A DNA stretch of 64,000 nucleotides from Mesorhizobium liriopis (GCF_024053505.1 NZ_JAMXQS010000009.1:62001-126000), one strand, 5' to 3'. Shown: positions 1-9,858, counted from the stretch's first letter. The notes: generated by a model from the sequence alone, not told the origin. Program-made: numbers and translations.

Positions 1-44
1 AAGCAGTGCGACGGCCCGAACCGGCATGCGCCATGGGCCGGGCA

Positions 45-614
45 TTATGGTTTCTCCAAGAGAAGGTCGGCGATCTGACCGGCGTCCGACATCGCGTTCA
101 CCCGCGTCCATCGCTGGTTGTCGGGCTGGCCGATCCAGAGAAAGCCCGAATGGTCGCTGATCGGCCCTTCTTCCTCGAAGCTTGCCCAAACGGGCGCCAG
201 CATCCGGGCTGAGCCGGACAGCATCAGCCAGTCATGGTCCCGGCCCAGTTGGATGCCGAACTGCGCGGCATAGGCGCGGACCGAAGAAGGCGTATCCCCG
301 ATCGGGTCGAGCGAGATCGACAGCAGAAGCGGCGTGGCCATGTTCGCGAGGTGGCGTGTGGCCAGCTCACCCTGAACCGCCTGCATGGTGGCCGTTTGCA
401 GCGGGCAGATGGTGGCGCAGCCGGTGAAGAAGAAGCCGACGAGAACCGGCCTGTCGCCCACGAGATCGGCGAGCGGCTGATCCTGCCCGTTCTCGTCCAG
501 AAGCGTCACGGCAGGGATCGCCGGGCCCGGCGACATCCATTGCGCGGTTTCGGCACGCGACGCGGACACGAAGGCAAGTAGGATCATCGCGACAAGACCG
601 GAGCGCCCGATCAT
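45..614 (-). CDS. SCO1/SenC-family copper chaperone
   Basis: The 189-residue product starts with a hydrophobic signal segment (residues 1-21) followed by a thioredoxin-like fold. The SCO copper motif CxxxC is present as C66-A-T-I-C70 followed by proline, and a matching histidine is at about H155 (SDHSGFLW), so the three usual copper ligands are in place. SCO proteins normally deliver copper to cytochrome oxidase or keep metal-site cysteines reduced in the periplasm. This one is the last gene of the multicopper oxidase operon and overlaps the preceding gene by 4 bases (ATGA). I therefore infer that it loads or maintains copper in that oxidase. A role in respiratory oxidase assembly cannot be excluded. 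Confidence 0.9.
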   Translation of the reverse strand: MIGRSGLVAMILLAFVSASRAETAQWMSPGPAIPAVTLLDENGQDQPLADLVGDRPVLVGFFFTGCATICPLQTATMQAVQGELATRHLANMATPLLLSISLDPIGDTPSSVRAYAAQFGIQLGRDHDWLMLSGSARMLAPVWASFEEEGPISDHSGFLWIGQPDNQRWTRVNAMSDAGQIADLLLEKP

Positions 615-2509
615 GGCCGTGCTCCCAACTCAACTTCGCCCAGCCGGCCCTCAACAAAGGAAAGGTTGGCGGAAGGGCTTGAAGCCAGCACTTCGTAGCG
701 CGAGGGGCGCGGTACGACGATTTCCGCCTCGTATTCGCCCGGCGCCGTTTCCACCCCGGCAAAGCGATGCTGCCAGCCGCGCCGCTTGTCGAAGACCAGA
801 ACCGAAAGGTCGGCCACGCCGGACAGGGGGAGGGTCGCTTCGTTTTCCGTCCGATCCAGGCGCAGGCGGATGGTCTCGGATCCCTCTTTTTCGGTCGGCT
901 CGCCGGCGAAAGCGGCGCGGATGACGGTTTCCATTCCGAGTGGCCGCACGGCGGTCGGCGCCAGGGCAAGCGGTGCGCAGACGGTGAAGCGCGGGCCGAG
1001 GCCGGCCAGAATCAGTTCATAGCCGCCGCCTTCTTCGTAACGGATCTGTCCCCGATAGCGGCCAGCCTCCACCTCGCGCAGCGAGGGATCGAGCACCATG
1101 ATGCCGAGGGCAGCGCGGCGGTAATTGGAATAGCTGCCGCTCGGCGCCATCATGCCTTCGCTGTATTGGAAGATCATGCCGTCGGCCGGGCTCGCCACCA
1201 GAAGGCCGCTGCCATCGGGGTCGGCCACGGCGCGGTGGAGGCTTGGCCCCGAGAGGCTTTCAGGCGCGGGCGAGCCGGTCATCACGTCGAGCGGCCGGTC
1301 GCCGCGCCCGGCACGCAGATCGGCGAGAGACCACAGGCTCGCGCGCCCGGTTTGCGCGTGTGTGGCATAGGCGAAACTGCGCGAGAAGACGATGTCGTCC
1401 GCCCCCGCCCCGCCGGCAAGCGTGGCGACGAGCCGGGCGGAAGCGAGATCGACGAGGCCGGCCCAGCCTTCACCGGCAAAGATGCCACGCCGGCCGCCGT
1501 CGAAAAGGGCGAGACGGCTGATCGGGTGTCCGAGCGACAAAGTGCGCTCGGGAATTTCAGCGCTTTTCGAAGCCGGATCGAGCCAGACGAGGCCGCCTTC
1601 GTCCGTGCCGACCACGATCCGTCGCGACAGCGCGCTGTAGGCGGCGGCAACGGGCCTGTTGTCGAGGTGCCAGCGCTTCGGCGTCGGGCTGTTGTCGTGC
1701 AGCACGACATCACCGTTCCGGTGCAGCGCAACGATGCCACCCATGCCATCGGCACTGTCTTCCGAGGCCAGCGAAACGAGTGTCGTCAGTCCCTGTGCGG
1801 CAAGGGTTCCCAGTGTGGGAGCCGAAGCTCTCAGGTCGAGACGCCCGATCTGTTGCGTGCCGGGAAGCGAAACCCAGAGCGTGTGGTTCGACGCATCGTA
1901 AACGACGGTATCGGGCGCGCCATTCTCGGGCAGAGCGAGTTCGGCCGTGATCTTTCGCGATTGCATGTCGAGCGCGACGAGCTTGGCCGGCTGGTCCGTC
2001 GCGATCCAGGTTTCGCGCCGCTCGGGCACCGCGACCCAGCCGCGGGGGCTCGCATGCAGATCGATGATGGATTCGAGCTTGGCATTGTTGATGCCGACAA
2101 AGGGATTGATGACGGCGACGCTGCCTTCCTTGTTCAGCGTCACCAGCCGGTACTCGTTGAGGTCGATGTCGGCGCGGCGGCCGATGCCTTGCGCGAACAG
2201 CCCTTTCGCCTTGTCGAGGCAGGATGTCTCACTATCCGACAGCGTGCCGCGACGGCGCTGCAGCCAGGCGAAGACCCGGCCCTTGCTGTAGCGAAGCGGC
2301 TGGTTCGACACGGCATCGGCAAGGTCGAGCTGAAGTTCGCCCAGGCCGCTGCCTCCCGCTTCGCCGCGCGGCGAATAGGTCCAGCGGACGCGGATGCCGC
2401 CATCATTGGCTTCGCCTGCCTGATCCGCTGCTTGCGTCGCGCCGAACGGCAGGAAAGCCGCGAGGAAGACTAAGCTCCATCGCAAACGGCGTGTGCAGCC
2501 CGAAGACAT
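611..2509 (-). CDS. Secreted beta-propeller-like protein of the multicopper oxidase operon
   Basis: The product has 632 residues. The start is the ATG at 2509, one base from the stop of the previous gene. It gives an N-terminus of basic residues then a hydrophobic core ending in ATQA, a plausible signal peptide cleaved near residue 28. The body from about 100 to 450 has spaced short strands such as LWVSLPGTQQIGRLDL and a run of GGLVWLD-like segments. These are typical of YVTN/WD-type beta-propellers. The C-terminal part looks like a beta-sandwich. No catalytic motif is recognisable. Tight coupling to the giant oxidase and the copper chaperone suggests an extracytoplasmic partner of the oxidase. 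Family assignment is by general pattern only. Confidence 0.7.
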   Translation of the reverse strand: MSSGCTRRLRWSLVFLAAFLPFGATQAADQAGEANDGGIRVRWTYSPRGEAGGSGLGELQLDLADAVSNQPLRYSKGRVFAWLQRRRGTLSDSETSCLDKAKGLFAQGIGRRADIDLNEYRLVTLNKEGSVAVINPFVGINNAKLESIIDLHASPRGWVAVPERRETWIATDQPAKLVALDMQSRKITAELALPENGAPDTVVYDASNHTLWVSLPGTQQIGRLDLRASAPTLGTLAAQGLTTLVSLASEDSADGMGGIVALHRNGDVVLHDNSPTPKRWHLDNRPVAAAYSALSRRIVVGTDEGGLVWLDPASKSAEIPERTLSLGHPISRLALFDGGRRGIFAGEGWAGLVDLASARLVATLAGGAGADDIVFSRSFAYATHAQTGRASLWSLADLRAGRGDRPLDVMTGSPAPESLSGPSLHRAVADPDGSGLLVASPADGMIFQYSEGMMAPSGSYSNYRRAALGIMVLDPSLREVEAGRYRGQIRYEEGGGYELILAGLGPRFTVCAPLALAPTAVRPLGMETVIRAAFAGEPTEKEGSETIRLRLDRTENEATLPLSGVADLSVLVFDKRRGWQHRFAGVETAPGEYEAEIVVPRPSRYEVLASSPSANLSFVEGRLGEVELGARP

Positions 2510-2510
2510 C

Positions 2511-3110
2511 CTAGGCCACCCAGAAGAGGCGCGACAGAGCGAGCGTCTCGAAGCTGCCGGCAAGTGAAGCGTCGAAGCAGACCTTGCCGATGCGGCTTCC
2601 ATTCGAGCAGGCCGCGCCGACAAAGGCAGCGGAAGCGGCCGTGCCCGCAGGCAGAACCTTGCCGACCGTGCCGCTGCCATGGATCGCGGTCCAGGTGTTG
2701 CTTCCCGCTTCCTGCACCCACATCACGGCATCGAGCGGCAGGTCGAGAATGACCGCGTCACCACCCACCACGACATAGGCGCCGACCGCTCGCAGCGGGG
2801 TCGTGAAGCTCAGGGTGATCGGCGTGCTTTGCGGCATCGTGCTGCCGTTCGGGTCGCGCGCAACCAGCAGCCCGTCCTTTTGCCAGAGATTGGCGTTGTA
2901 GTCGTCCTGGGAGCAATAGCGCAGGCGCGCCGCCGGCTTGCCGATCTCGTTGACGACCACGGTGCCCTGCGCGGCGGTGTAGAGGTTGAGCCTCTTGTGG
3001 ACGAAGCGGCGCGAGTTCATCGCGATGCCGTCCGGGCCGATGCTCCAGTCGAGGAATTGCCAGGGCTGGGCAGGCGGGGCCGTCGGCTCGGGGATCGGGT
3101 CGATTGCCAT
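2511..3110 (-). CDS. Unknown protein co-transcribed with the giant multicopper oxidase
   Basis: The product has 199 residues. The start is the ATG at 3110, preceded by a GGGAGA ribosome site. No signal peptide or membrane segment is visible, so it may be cytoplasmic or exported with its neighbour. It contains three cysteines (in RYCSQ, AACSN and KVCFD) and a segment, FTTPLRAVGAYVVV, that resembles the beta-sandwich core of some surface proteins. It sits 23 bases after the oxidase stop and 1 base before the beta-propeller gene, so co-expression is very likely. I do not recognise the family. Confidence 0.65.
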   Translation of the reverse strand: MAIDPIPEPTAPPAQPWQFLDWSIGPDGIAMNSRRFVHKRLNLYTAAQGTVVVNEIGKPAARLRYCSQDDYNANLWQKDGLLVARDPNGSTMPQSTPITLSFTTPLRAVGAYVVVGGDAVILDLPLDAVMWVQEAGSNTWTAIHGSGTVGKVLPAGTAASAAFVGAACSNGSRIGKVCFDASLAGSFETLALSRLFWVA

Positions 3111-3133
3111 GGTCTCATCTCCCTTTCCTGTGC

Positions 3134-6100
3134 TTACTGTTGCTGTGCACTTTCCACCGGGCGCACCCGGAAAATGCCCCAAATGCCGCCGTCGAACAGA
3201 AAGCTTGCCTGGCTTCGCATGAGGTAATCGAGCGGCACCTTGTCGGCTCCGCCGGCCTTGAGCTCGAGCGAAATGCCCATCATCGGGCCGAAGCCGTTGA
3301 ATACCCCCTGCCGGATGCTCGAGCCTGCGCTCGCGTCGAACACATGGGAGTCGTCCGACCAGGGATAAGGGTTCCAGCTGTGACCGCTGACGGACAGGCC
3401 TTGCTGACGGGTATGCCCGCCGCCATGGACGAAATGGAGCCGCACCGTTTCACCGGCCTGGGCTTCCAGCACCGGCGTTTCGGGATCGCACGGATTTTTC
3501 TCGGCCAGAAGTGGCGGAATGCCGGAGGCACAGTGGATCGTGGCACCGTCGAAACGGACGGCCGAGTTCAGGAGATTGCCCTGGTCGAACGCGTTGCGCT
3601 CCTCGAAGGGCACGCTCGGGTCGTTGCCGGTGCGCGCCCAGAGCGGTTCGGTCTTGTAGTTCAGCGCCTTGACGCCGTAGTCGTCGGGCTCCTCGGCGCC
3701 CGACAGGTTGCCCACCGGCAGGCCGCCGCGCGTCGCGCTGACGGCATCCTGCACGACCACCACATGGTCGAGATAGCGACTGCCATCCTCGCGGCAGACC
3801 TCGGCACTCGGGCCATCGGGAATATGGGAAAGCGCCGTGGCCTCGGGCGGCAGCGGAAGCGTGCGGGCGAAGCGGTCGTTCTGGCAGATTTCCGAGCCTT
3901 GGGGGCCGACCACCAGCGCTCCCACAAGCCCGTGCGCGGGGTGTTTCAACGGGTCCCCGAAGGAGCGCAGGGGCACGGCGCCGAACTCGACCGGGCTGTT
4001 CGTGGCGCTGCCGGTGAACTGGAAATCGGAAAGGCTCCAGATCATGCTTTCCTTGCAGCGCTCCTGCTCGAGCCCATCGCGCGCCGGATCGCTCGTGCAC
4101 GGGGGGACGAGCGTACCCTGCCGGCGCAAGGCACCGCCTTCTGCCGGCGTTTCCGGCGCCTGCGCGAGAACCGCGCCATTCAGCCCGACATTCGAGCCTT
4201 CCGCCCAGAGCGGATGCGCCGCCACGCGGGGTGCGGAAAGCCCGACAGTGGACGACATGCGGAACTGGTTGATGTTGAAGCCGTCCGTGATCATCGGCAG
4301 GAAATTGAAATAGGCCTGCGCTTCCGCGACCTCCTGCGGCTTGCCGTCCGTGCCCGTCTTCGGGCCGTCACCGAGCCAGGGGGGCAGGTGGTTGCGCAGG
4401 TTCACATGCAGGCATTGGCCGGCGGACGCGCGCAGCACCATGGGCTCCAGCGGCCGGCCGGCCGCGAACTGCGTGCGGAGCTTGGCGAGCGCGGTTGCGT
4501 TGGGCATTTGCATGAAGTCGCTTTCATGCTCGTCGCAGGTTTCCGCGTCCTTGCAGATTCCCTCGTCCTCCAGCACGTAGACGAGCGCTTTCTCGTCCTC
4601 GATGCCGAAGCGCCGGGAATAGGTGATCCCTTTGGAACCGCTGAGACCGCAAGCGCCGAACAGGTCGCAGGCGCGCACTGCGCTCACATCGAAATAGCGG
4701 TGATGGCGAGCTTCCTCGCCTGGCTGGGCCGGCGGGCACGCCTTTTCGTCGACGGAACCCGTTCCCTGATCGGGCACCGGCGCGATGTCGGGAAGGGTTG
4801 CCAGAAACTTCGCCGGCTCGAAGTGCACATTCGCTGACTGGCTGGTGGCGACGGGCGTGGTCTCCTCGCCCGGCTCCAGTTTGGAAAAGCTGCGCAGCAT
4901 GCCCCAGAGGCCGTCCCAGAGCTGATCCACCGAGGAACCGAAATACAGATAGTCGGCATGGGACGCGTTGAACGGATTGACCGTGAGGTTGAATTCGAAA
5001 TGCTCGGAAATGCCGACCGGCTGCGCGTTGGTGAAGCCCGAGCCCTTGTTGCCCGTTCCGCCCTCGACATCGCCGGGCAGGCGCAGCCATTTGACACCGT
5101 TCATCGTAAAGACGTGCTGGGCTTCCTGTGCGCCCTGAATCAGGCGGATCTGCACGGGATCGCCCTCGAAGGCAGGCAGGATCGGTGTCGCCGGATCGCC
5201 GAAGCGCCGCCAGGGCTCGTGACGCTCGATGCTCTCCCTGCACCCTTGCGCCGCGCCCATCAGGTCGTCGGGATAAAGCGCGCAGTTGAAGTCGCGCCGC
5301 CATTGCTCGACCGATGTCAGCACGCCGTCGAGCTTGGCTTCAGCATCCGTGCCGGCGAGAAGTGTGCGGGTCTGCGGCGTGACCACGGCCGGCAGCGGTT
5401 GCTTGGCAAGCGTTTCGTCGCGCTTGGCGTGCACGGCTGAGGAAAAGCCGTTGGCCGCGTCACCGAGGCAGTTCTGATCGCCGGGGCGGCAAGGCGTGCT
5501 TTCGTCGGCGCGCGCGGGGTTCTGCCTGTAGTTCCACCCGCCGATCACGCTGTCCGGCTCGGCCTTGCTCAGGCGGAGGGCCAGCGGTTCGTGGCGATAG
5601 TTGAAATACTGGCTGCCAGGATCCTCCGACGAGATCGCCAAGGGCCGTGCCGGGGTGGACGCCACGTGGCGGCGGCCGAAGCGCACGAAGCTCTCGTCGC
5701 GCAATACCGAATCGTCGTTGCGCGGCTCGGGATTGATGGGTTCGAGCGCGGTGTTGTAGGCGATGCCGAAATCCGCGATGGCGAGCGCGAATTCGCGCCG
5801 CGTGTTGTGCGCCTCCTTACCCGGCGCGCAGGGTTGAACGGGGCCGGCGCGGTTGCGGCCGCTGTCGGGCTGAACCGGGCTGGAATCGCTGTCGCCGATG
5901 CAGTCGGGCGCGAGGATGTTGGCCATGGTCGCCGTCGGCCCGCCATCGCTTCGGAGCCTGAGCGGCGCGCGCGGCTCGATCTTGCCTTCGATCGGATCGT
6001 TCGCGTCGAGCAACTGCGGCGCGGTCTTGAGTGCGAGATTGGAGCCGCCGATGAGTTTCTCGCAGAGCACCGGCCGCGCAGCGGGGTCCGCTGTGCCGCA

Positions 6101-9100
6101 ATCGAGGCCGGCGGGTGCGCCCGCTTGCGCCATCTCTGCGGCCGAGACGGTCTTGCCGACCGGCGTCCACACGGAATTGGCGGGCTCGATCACCAGCCCC
6201 GCATAAAGCCCATGCTGCTGGTGCGAGCTCGGGCCCATATGGTCGTGAGTGAAGACGGTGCGCAGCGTGTTGTCCTTGCCCGATACCGTGTTCAGGATCG
6301 GGTCCGCCCACCAGCGCTGCGTGGTGCGCTGCGCGCCGCAGAATGGGTGGTTCTCGCGCAGCTCCTTTTCGTAATTCGCGTCCGACTGGCCGGGCTCCTG
6401 CGCCACGCATGTACCTTTGGCCAGAAGCGCGTTGTAGCGCTCGGGAAAGATCTTCGCCGCTTCGAAGATGTCGCCGCCTGCGAGAAAGAGCGGATGGGTC
6501 TTCGGGTGCAGCTTCTCGGCCTCGCTCTTGGGCGTGTTGTCGGGATGCGGCGTGCGGTTGAAGGCGAAGATGCGCTCGCGCACTTCCTGCGGCGAGAAGG
6601 TCGCGTCCTCGTAATTATAGCCGTTGCCAGAGCCGTCCGAGGAGGTCACGTCGAACTTCACGAGGTGGATGTGCTGGCCGATCGTGTCGGTCGGCGTGTA
6701 GATCTGGAAATCGTCCACATTGAGCGCCGAAGGCACGAGATTGGTCGAGTTGAAGGTGATGCACTCGCCCGAATTCGCGCGAAAGAAGAGCGGCTCGGGC
6801 AGCTTGGTGCGCGTGTCGGGGTCGATGACGTCCTTGATGTCGTTCTCAAGGCTGATGATGCGCCCCTGCGGGTCGAACCAGCCATGCTTGTTGTAGGTCA
6901 GCTCGGTCTGGATGAAGGCCGTTCGATAGAAGCGGTCGGGCGCGTTCGCCGGGCACGGATTGGCATAAGGCGCGCCGGGCGCGCGGGGGCGTGAATTCAC
7001 GTAGAAGAGCGGCGGTCCGGGCGGCGGGGTCTGGATCGGCACGCTCCTGGCGTAATCGGTCTCGTAGGCGCGGTTCGGGTTCCACCAGACGGGGTGGGGC
7101 ACGGCCGTGACATCGGTCGGATGCAGACTGGCGGTCTGGAGCGCCCCCTCATGGAAGGCCATGGCGGCCTTTTCGTCCGGCGTGCCGGTGACGGGAATCG
7201 GCTTGATCTGCAGCGCGTCCCACTGCTTGGCGAGCGTCGACAGGGCTTCGGGGTTCTGCTTGGCCACGCGCTGCGCGATGACCCGAGCCGCATCGCCACC
7301 CGTCGCCAGCGCCTCCTTGAGGTTTGACTGCAGGGTGCCGCCCGTCACCACATGGCGTGGCAGGCCGCCATCCACCACATTCGCCTCGTCGGGCTCTTGT
7401 GTCGGGTCGGCCAGGCCACCCAGCACATCCATGTCGAGCACGGGCTGGGGCGGACGATGGCCGGGCTCGCCGGGGATGTAGAACGGATAGCCCCGGAATT
7501 CGGCGCTCGGCATGGGTGCGAGCGCCGTGCCGGGAATGGGCACGATCGCAGGCTGCGCGGTGCCGTCCGCGATTTCCGCGTCCGGCAGGTTCATCATGGC
7601 GGGATCGTTGGTCGGACCGACCGCCTCCCTCTTGTCGAAGTAACCGGGCCGCCCGTCCACGAAGGCGTCGTGCACCCGCCACAGCTCCCACATGCCTTGC
7701 GCGAAATGCGGGTAGAGGTGGCAGTGGAAGATGGAATCGCCGGGCGTGTAGTTGCGGTTTCCCGCTCCGCCGAACTCGATATTGTAGGAGAAGGTCGCGC
7801 CGGGCGAGATGGTCTGGCTGTCGAGATAGGTCGAGTTCGGATCGCTCGAATCCTGCACCCACTGATGGGCGTGCAGGTGAAACACATGCGTCTCCTTTGG
7901 TCCCGCATGGAGATTGCGGAAGCGCACGGTGTCGCCGAGATAGGAATTGTGGACGTTGGAGGGGTCGTCGGGATAGCGCGCGCCGACCGCTTGTCCGGCG
8001 TCGTCATAGTCGAGGATCAGGGCCGGGTCGCCATTCGCCCATGAGGACAGGAAGAATTCTTCCGCGCGGCATTCAGGACAATTCTTGGCGACGCCCGTGT
8101 TCTTTCCCATGCCGGGCGTCGACATCACCAGCGAGCCCATGCTGCTCACGCCGTAATTGATGCCCATGCCGTCCTTGATCAGGTGCAGCGGGTTGCTCTC
8201 GTCGGCGAGTTCGGGAAAGGCCTGCTCGGCATGCACCTCGTCGTGGAAGATGACGGTGAACTCGCGGAAGGGACGGCCGCAGCTGTCGCCGAACGCCTCG
8301 CCGTTGCAGGCACTCGATTCCGGACCTTTGGAAAAGCCGTCGGGCACGATCACCGCGTTGAGGTCGCTGTGGACGATGTTGTTCTCATCATCCAGCAGGC
8401 GCAGGACCGGCACGGATTTGCCGTTCTCCGCATGCTGCGCACCATAGTCGATGTTCATGTAGGGGTGACGCCCGCTCGCAGTGGCGCCCTTCACGGACTG
8501 CATCTCACCGTAGGAAACCTGCGAGCGATACCATTGCGAGCCTTCGGGCTCGACATTGACGGAGGCGAAGAGGCCTAAGCCCAGCTGGCCCCCGTCGCCC
8601 TCGCCACCGACGGGGGCTCCGCCCGAATAAGCGAAGTAGGCCCCTTCCGTCCTGGCGCGCCAGCGGGAAACGACCGTCTGGCCGGGCTTGGCGAGCGAGC
8701 CGAGATCGAAGGTCTGCCGAACGGCCGGGCTCGTCGCCGGATTGAACAGCACGCCCTGTTGGGTGGGCAGCCCCACATTGCTGCCATCGCCGCCACAGGC
8801 CGCATCGACGGGGCACTCTTCCATTGTCATGGGCACGAGTTCGAGGCCCGTGATGTGGAACGAAGCCGCGCGCGTGCGCGGGCGGTCGACACTGACCTTT
8901 TCGGGCGCCACGAGGCCGTCCGGATGAACCGAGCCCGGCCGCGCGCTCACATGAGCTGGCAGCTTGCCGTCGTTCTCGCGCGGAATGCCGCCTTCCTCGT
9001 CGGCAACGGGGGACAGGAGATTGGTGAAGCGGATTTCGAGGCAGTCACCCTCATTGGCGCGCAGCACCAAGGGACGCGGGCGCTTGTCGGGGCGCAACTG

Positions 9101-9382
9101 AACCTTGCCGGGTTCAAGAACCGCTCCGCCGTCTTGCGAAACCACATCGCGCTTCAACGCGAAAAGCATGCCCGCCGGCACATAGGCCGAAAACCTGTTG
9201 AGAATGTAAGCCTGCTCGAGGGCGACGACATCCGCCTTGACCACGCGCTCGCAAGACGGTGATGCCGCCTGATCCTGAGGCACGGACGAGGTCGCCGCGA
9301 ATGCCGGGCCCAGTGCCGAGCCCGCGGCCAGCAGCGTGATCGTTCCGAGGATCGCGATTGCGCGTCGAGAGCTGTTCGGCAT
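3134..9382 (-). CDS. Giant secreted multicopper oxidase, MnxG/MofA-like (candidate Mn(II) oxidase)
   Basis: The product has 2082 residues. The start at 9382 has an AAGGAA ribosome site and gives a signal peptide ending AFA near residue 30. Copper motifs are clear. HVFHLHAHQW lies near residues 498-507 and HCHLYPHFAQGMWEL near 551-566, together a classical trinuclear and type 1 copper pair. Further His-rich segments are QHIHLVKFD (about 900), THDHMGPSSHQQHG (about 1045), HVFTMNGVKW (about 1425), and HFVHGGGHTRQQG plus HSW (about 1980-2000). Ordinary multicopper oxidases have 450-600 residues. This length and repeated cupredoxin content match the bacterial Mn oxidase group (MnxG of Pseudomonas, MofA of Leptothrix). 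It heads an operon ending in a SCO copper chaperone. The substrate is inferred, not shown. Confidence 0.88.
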   Translation of the reverse strand: MPNSSRRAIAILGTITLLAAGSALGPAFAATSSVPQDQAASPSCERVVKADVVALEQAYILNRFSAYVPAGMLFALKRDVVSQDGGAVLEPGKVQLRPDKRPRPLVLRANEGDCLEIRFTNLLSPVADEEGGIPRENDGKLPAHVSARPGSVHPDGLVAPEKVSVDRPRTRAASFHITGLELVPMTMEECPVDAACGGDGSNVGLPTQQGVLFNPATSPAVRQTFDLGSLAKPGQTVVSRWRARTEGAYFAYSGGAPVGGEGDGGQLGLGLFASVNVEPEGSQWYRSQVSYGEMQSVKGATASGRHPYMNIDYGAQHAENGKSVPVLRLLDDENNIVHSDLNAVIVPDGFSKGPESSACNGEAFGDSCGRPFREFTVIFHDEVHAEQAFPELADESNPLHLIKDGMGINYGVSSMGSLVMSTPGMGKNTGVAKNCPECRAEEFFLSSWANGDPALILDYDDAGQAVGARYPDDPSNVHNSYLGDTVRFRNLHAGPKETHVFHLHAHQWVQDSSDPNSTYLDSQTISPGATFSYNIEFGGAGNRNYTPGDSIFHCHLYPHFAQGMWELWRVHDAFVDGRPGYFDKREAVGPTNDPAMMNLPDAEIADGTAQPAIVPIPGTALAPMPSAEFRGYPFYIPGEPGHRPPQPVLDMDVLGGLADPTQEPDEANVVDGGLPRHVVTGGTLQSNLKEALATGGDAARVIAQRVAKQNPEALSTLAKQWDALQIKPIPVTGTPDEKAAMAFHEGALQTASLHPTDVTAVPHPVWWNPNRAYETDYARSVPIQTPPPGPPLFYVNSRPRAPGAPYANPCPANAPDRFYRTAFIQTELTYNKHGWFDPQGRIISLENDIKDVIDPDTRTKLPEPLFFRANSGECITFNSTNLVPSALNVDDFQIYTPTDTIGQHIHLVKFDVTSSDGSGNGYNYEDATFSPQEVRERIFAFNRTPHPDNTPKSEAEKLHPKTHPLFLAGGDIFEAAKIFPERYNALLAKGTCVAQEPGQSDANYEKELRENHPFCGAQRTTQRWWADPILNTVSGKDNTLRTVFTHDHMGPSSHQQHGLYAGLVIEPANSVWTPVGKTVSAAEMAQAGAPAGLDCGTADPAARPVLCEKLIGGSNLALKTAPQLLDANDPIEGKIEPRAPLRLRSDGGPTATMANILAPDCIGDSDSSPVQPDSGRNRAGPVQPCAPGKEAHNTRREFALAIADFGIAYNTALEPINPEPRNDDSVLRDESFVRFGRRHVASTPARPLAISSEDPGSQYFNYRHEPLALRLSKAEPDSVIGGWNYRQNPARADESTPCRPGDQNCLGDAANGFSSAVHAKRDETLAKQPLPAVVTPQTRTLLAGTDAEAKLDGVLTSVEQWRRDFNCALYPDDLMGAAQGCRESIERHEPWRRFGDPATPILPAFEGDPVQIRLIQGAQEAQHVFTMNGVKWLRLPGDVEGGTGNKGSGFTNAQPVGISEHFEFNLTVNPFNASHADYLYFGSSVDQLWDGLWGMLRSFSKLEPGEETTPVATSQSANVHFEPAKFLATLPDIAPVPDQGTGSVDEKACPPAQPGEEARHHRYFDVSAVRACDLFGACGLSGSKGITYSRRFGIEDEKALVYVLEDEGICKDAETCDEHESDFMQMPNATALAKLRTQFAAGRPLEPMVLRASAGQCLHVNLRNHLPPWLGDGPKTGTDGKPQEVAEAQAYFNFLPMITDGFNINQFRMSSTVGLSAPRVAAHPLWAEGSNVGLNGAVLAQAPETPAEGGALRRQGTLVPPCTSDPARDGLEQERCKESMIWSLSDFQFTGSATNSPVEFGAVPLRSFGDPLKHPAHGLVGALVVGPQGSEICQNDRFARTLPLPPEATALSHIPDGPSAEVCREDGSRYLDHVVVVQDAVSATRGGLPVGNLSGAEEPDDYGVKALNYKTEPLWARTGNDPSVPFEERNAFDQGNLLNSAVRFDGATIHCASGIPPLLAEKNPCDPETPVLEAQAGETVRLHFVHGGGHTRQQGLSVSGHSWNPYPWSDDSHVFDASAGSSIRQGVFNGFGPMMGISLELKAGGADKVPLDYLMRSQASFLFDGGIWGIFRVRPVESAQQQ

Positions 9383-9588
9383 GCGACTTTCCTTGGTCGA
9401 ACACAAAGATCGTCAGGCACTGCAACGGATACTCACGGCTGGTTGATATACTACATTCTCTTTAGAAAATGAATTGAATTGCCCGCTCTATTCCATAGCC
9501 CTGCGCGCTATGCGGAGGTGCCGAATCCAACAATATTGCAACCAACCATCGCTTCGAGCCAGCATGCATGTTCAGGCTGCCTGCGTTC

Positions 9589-9602
9589 GTGATCTGGATC
9601 AC
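9589..9602. promoter_or_regulatory. CRP/FNR-like palindrome
   Basis: GTGATCTGGATCAC has perfect 6-base arms. It fits both the CRP pattern GTGA-N6-TCAC and the FNR core TGAT-N4-ATCA. It lies 207 bases upstream of the oxidase start. The binding protein is not known. Confidence 0.4.
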
Positions 9603-9844
9603 ACATGGCCAGACATCTTGAAGCTTGCCGCTGGTCGCAAATTTCAAAAGAAGGATCGTATCGACCCGGGGCTCGGGAAAACCTTCTTGCCGCGATCCGC
9701 TCTTGATCCAGAACCGATCATTCTGCTCCCGGCCCTGTTCCGGTCACCACCCGGACGCCAAGCAGAATCAGGCACCCAAGCAAGATAGCGACGGCCTGCA
9801 GCTGATCGCCAGCGATCTGCCTGTCCGAATGGCTTAGCTCGGCC

Positions 9845-9858
9845 GTGATTGACATCAC
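9845..9858. promoter_or_regulatory. CRP/FNR-like palindrome upstream of decarboxylase
   Basis: GTGATTGACATCAC has the same GTGAT-N4-ATCAC arms as the site at 9589. It ends 46 bases before the decarboxylase start, a normal distance for activation or repression of that gene. Confidence 0.45.

Noticed and set aside
3104-4837. Long plus-strand open frame opposite the giant oxidase
   Set aside because: It is antisense to a protein with clear copper motifs. Its product has the Arg/Ala/Gly-rich composition of a GC-rich shadow frame and no ribosome site.
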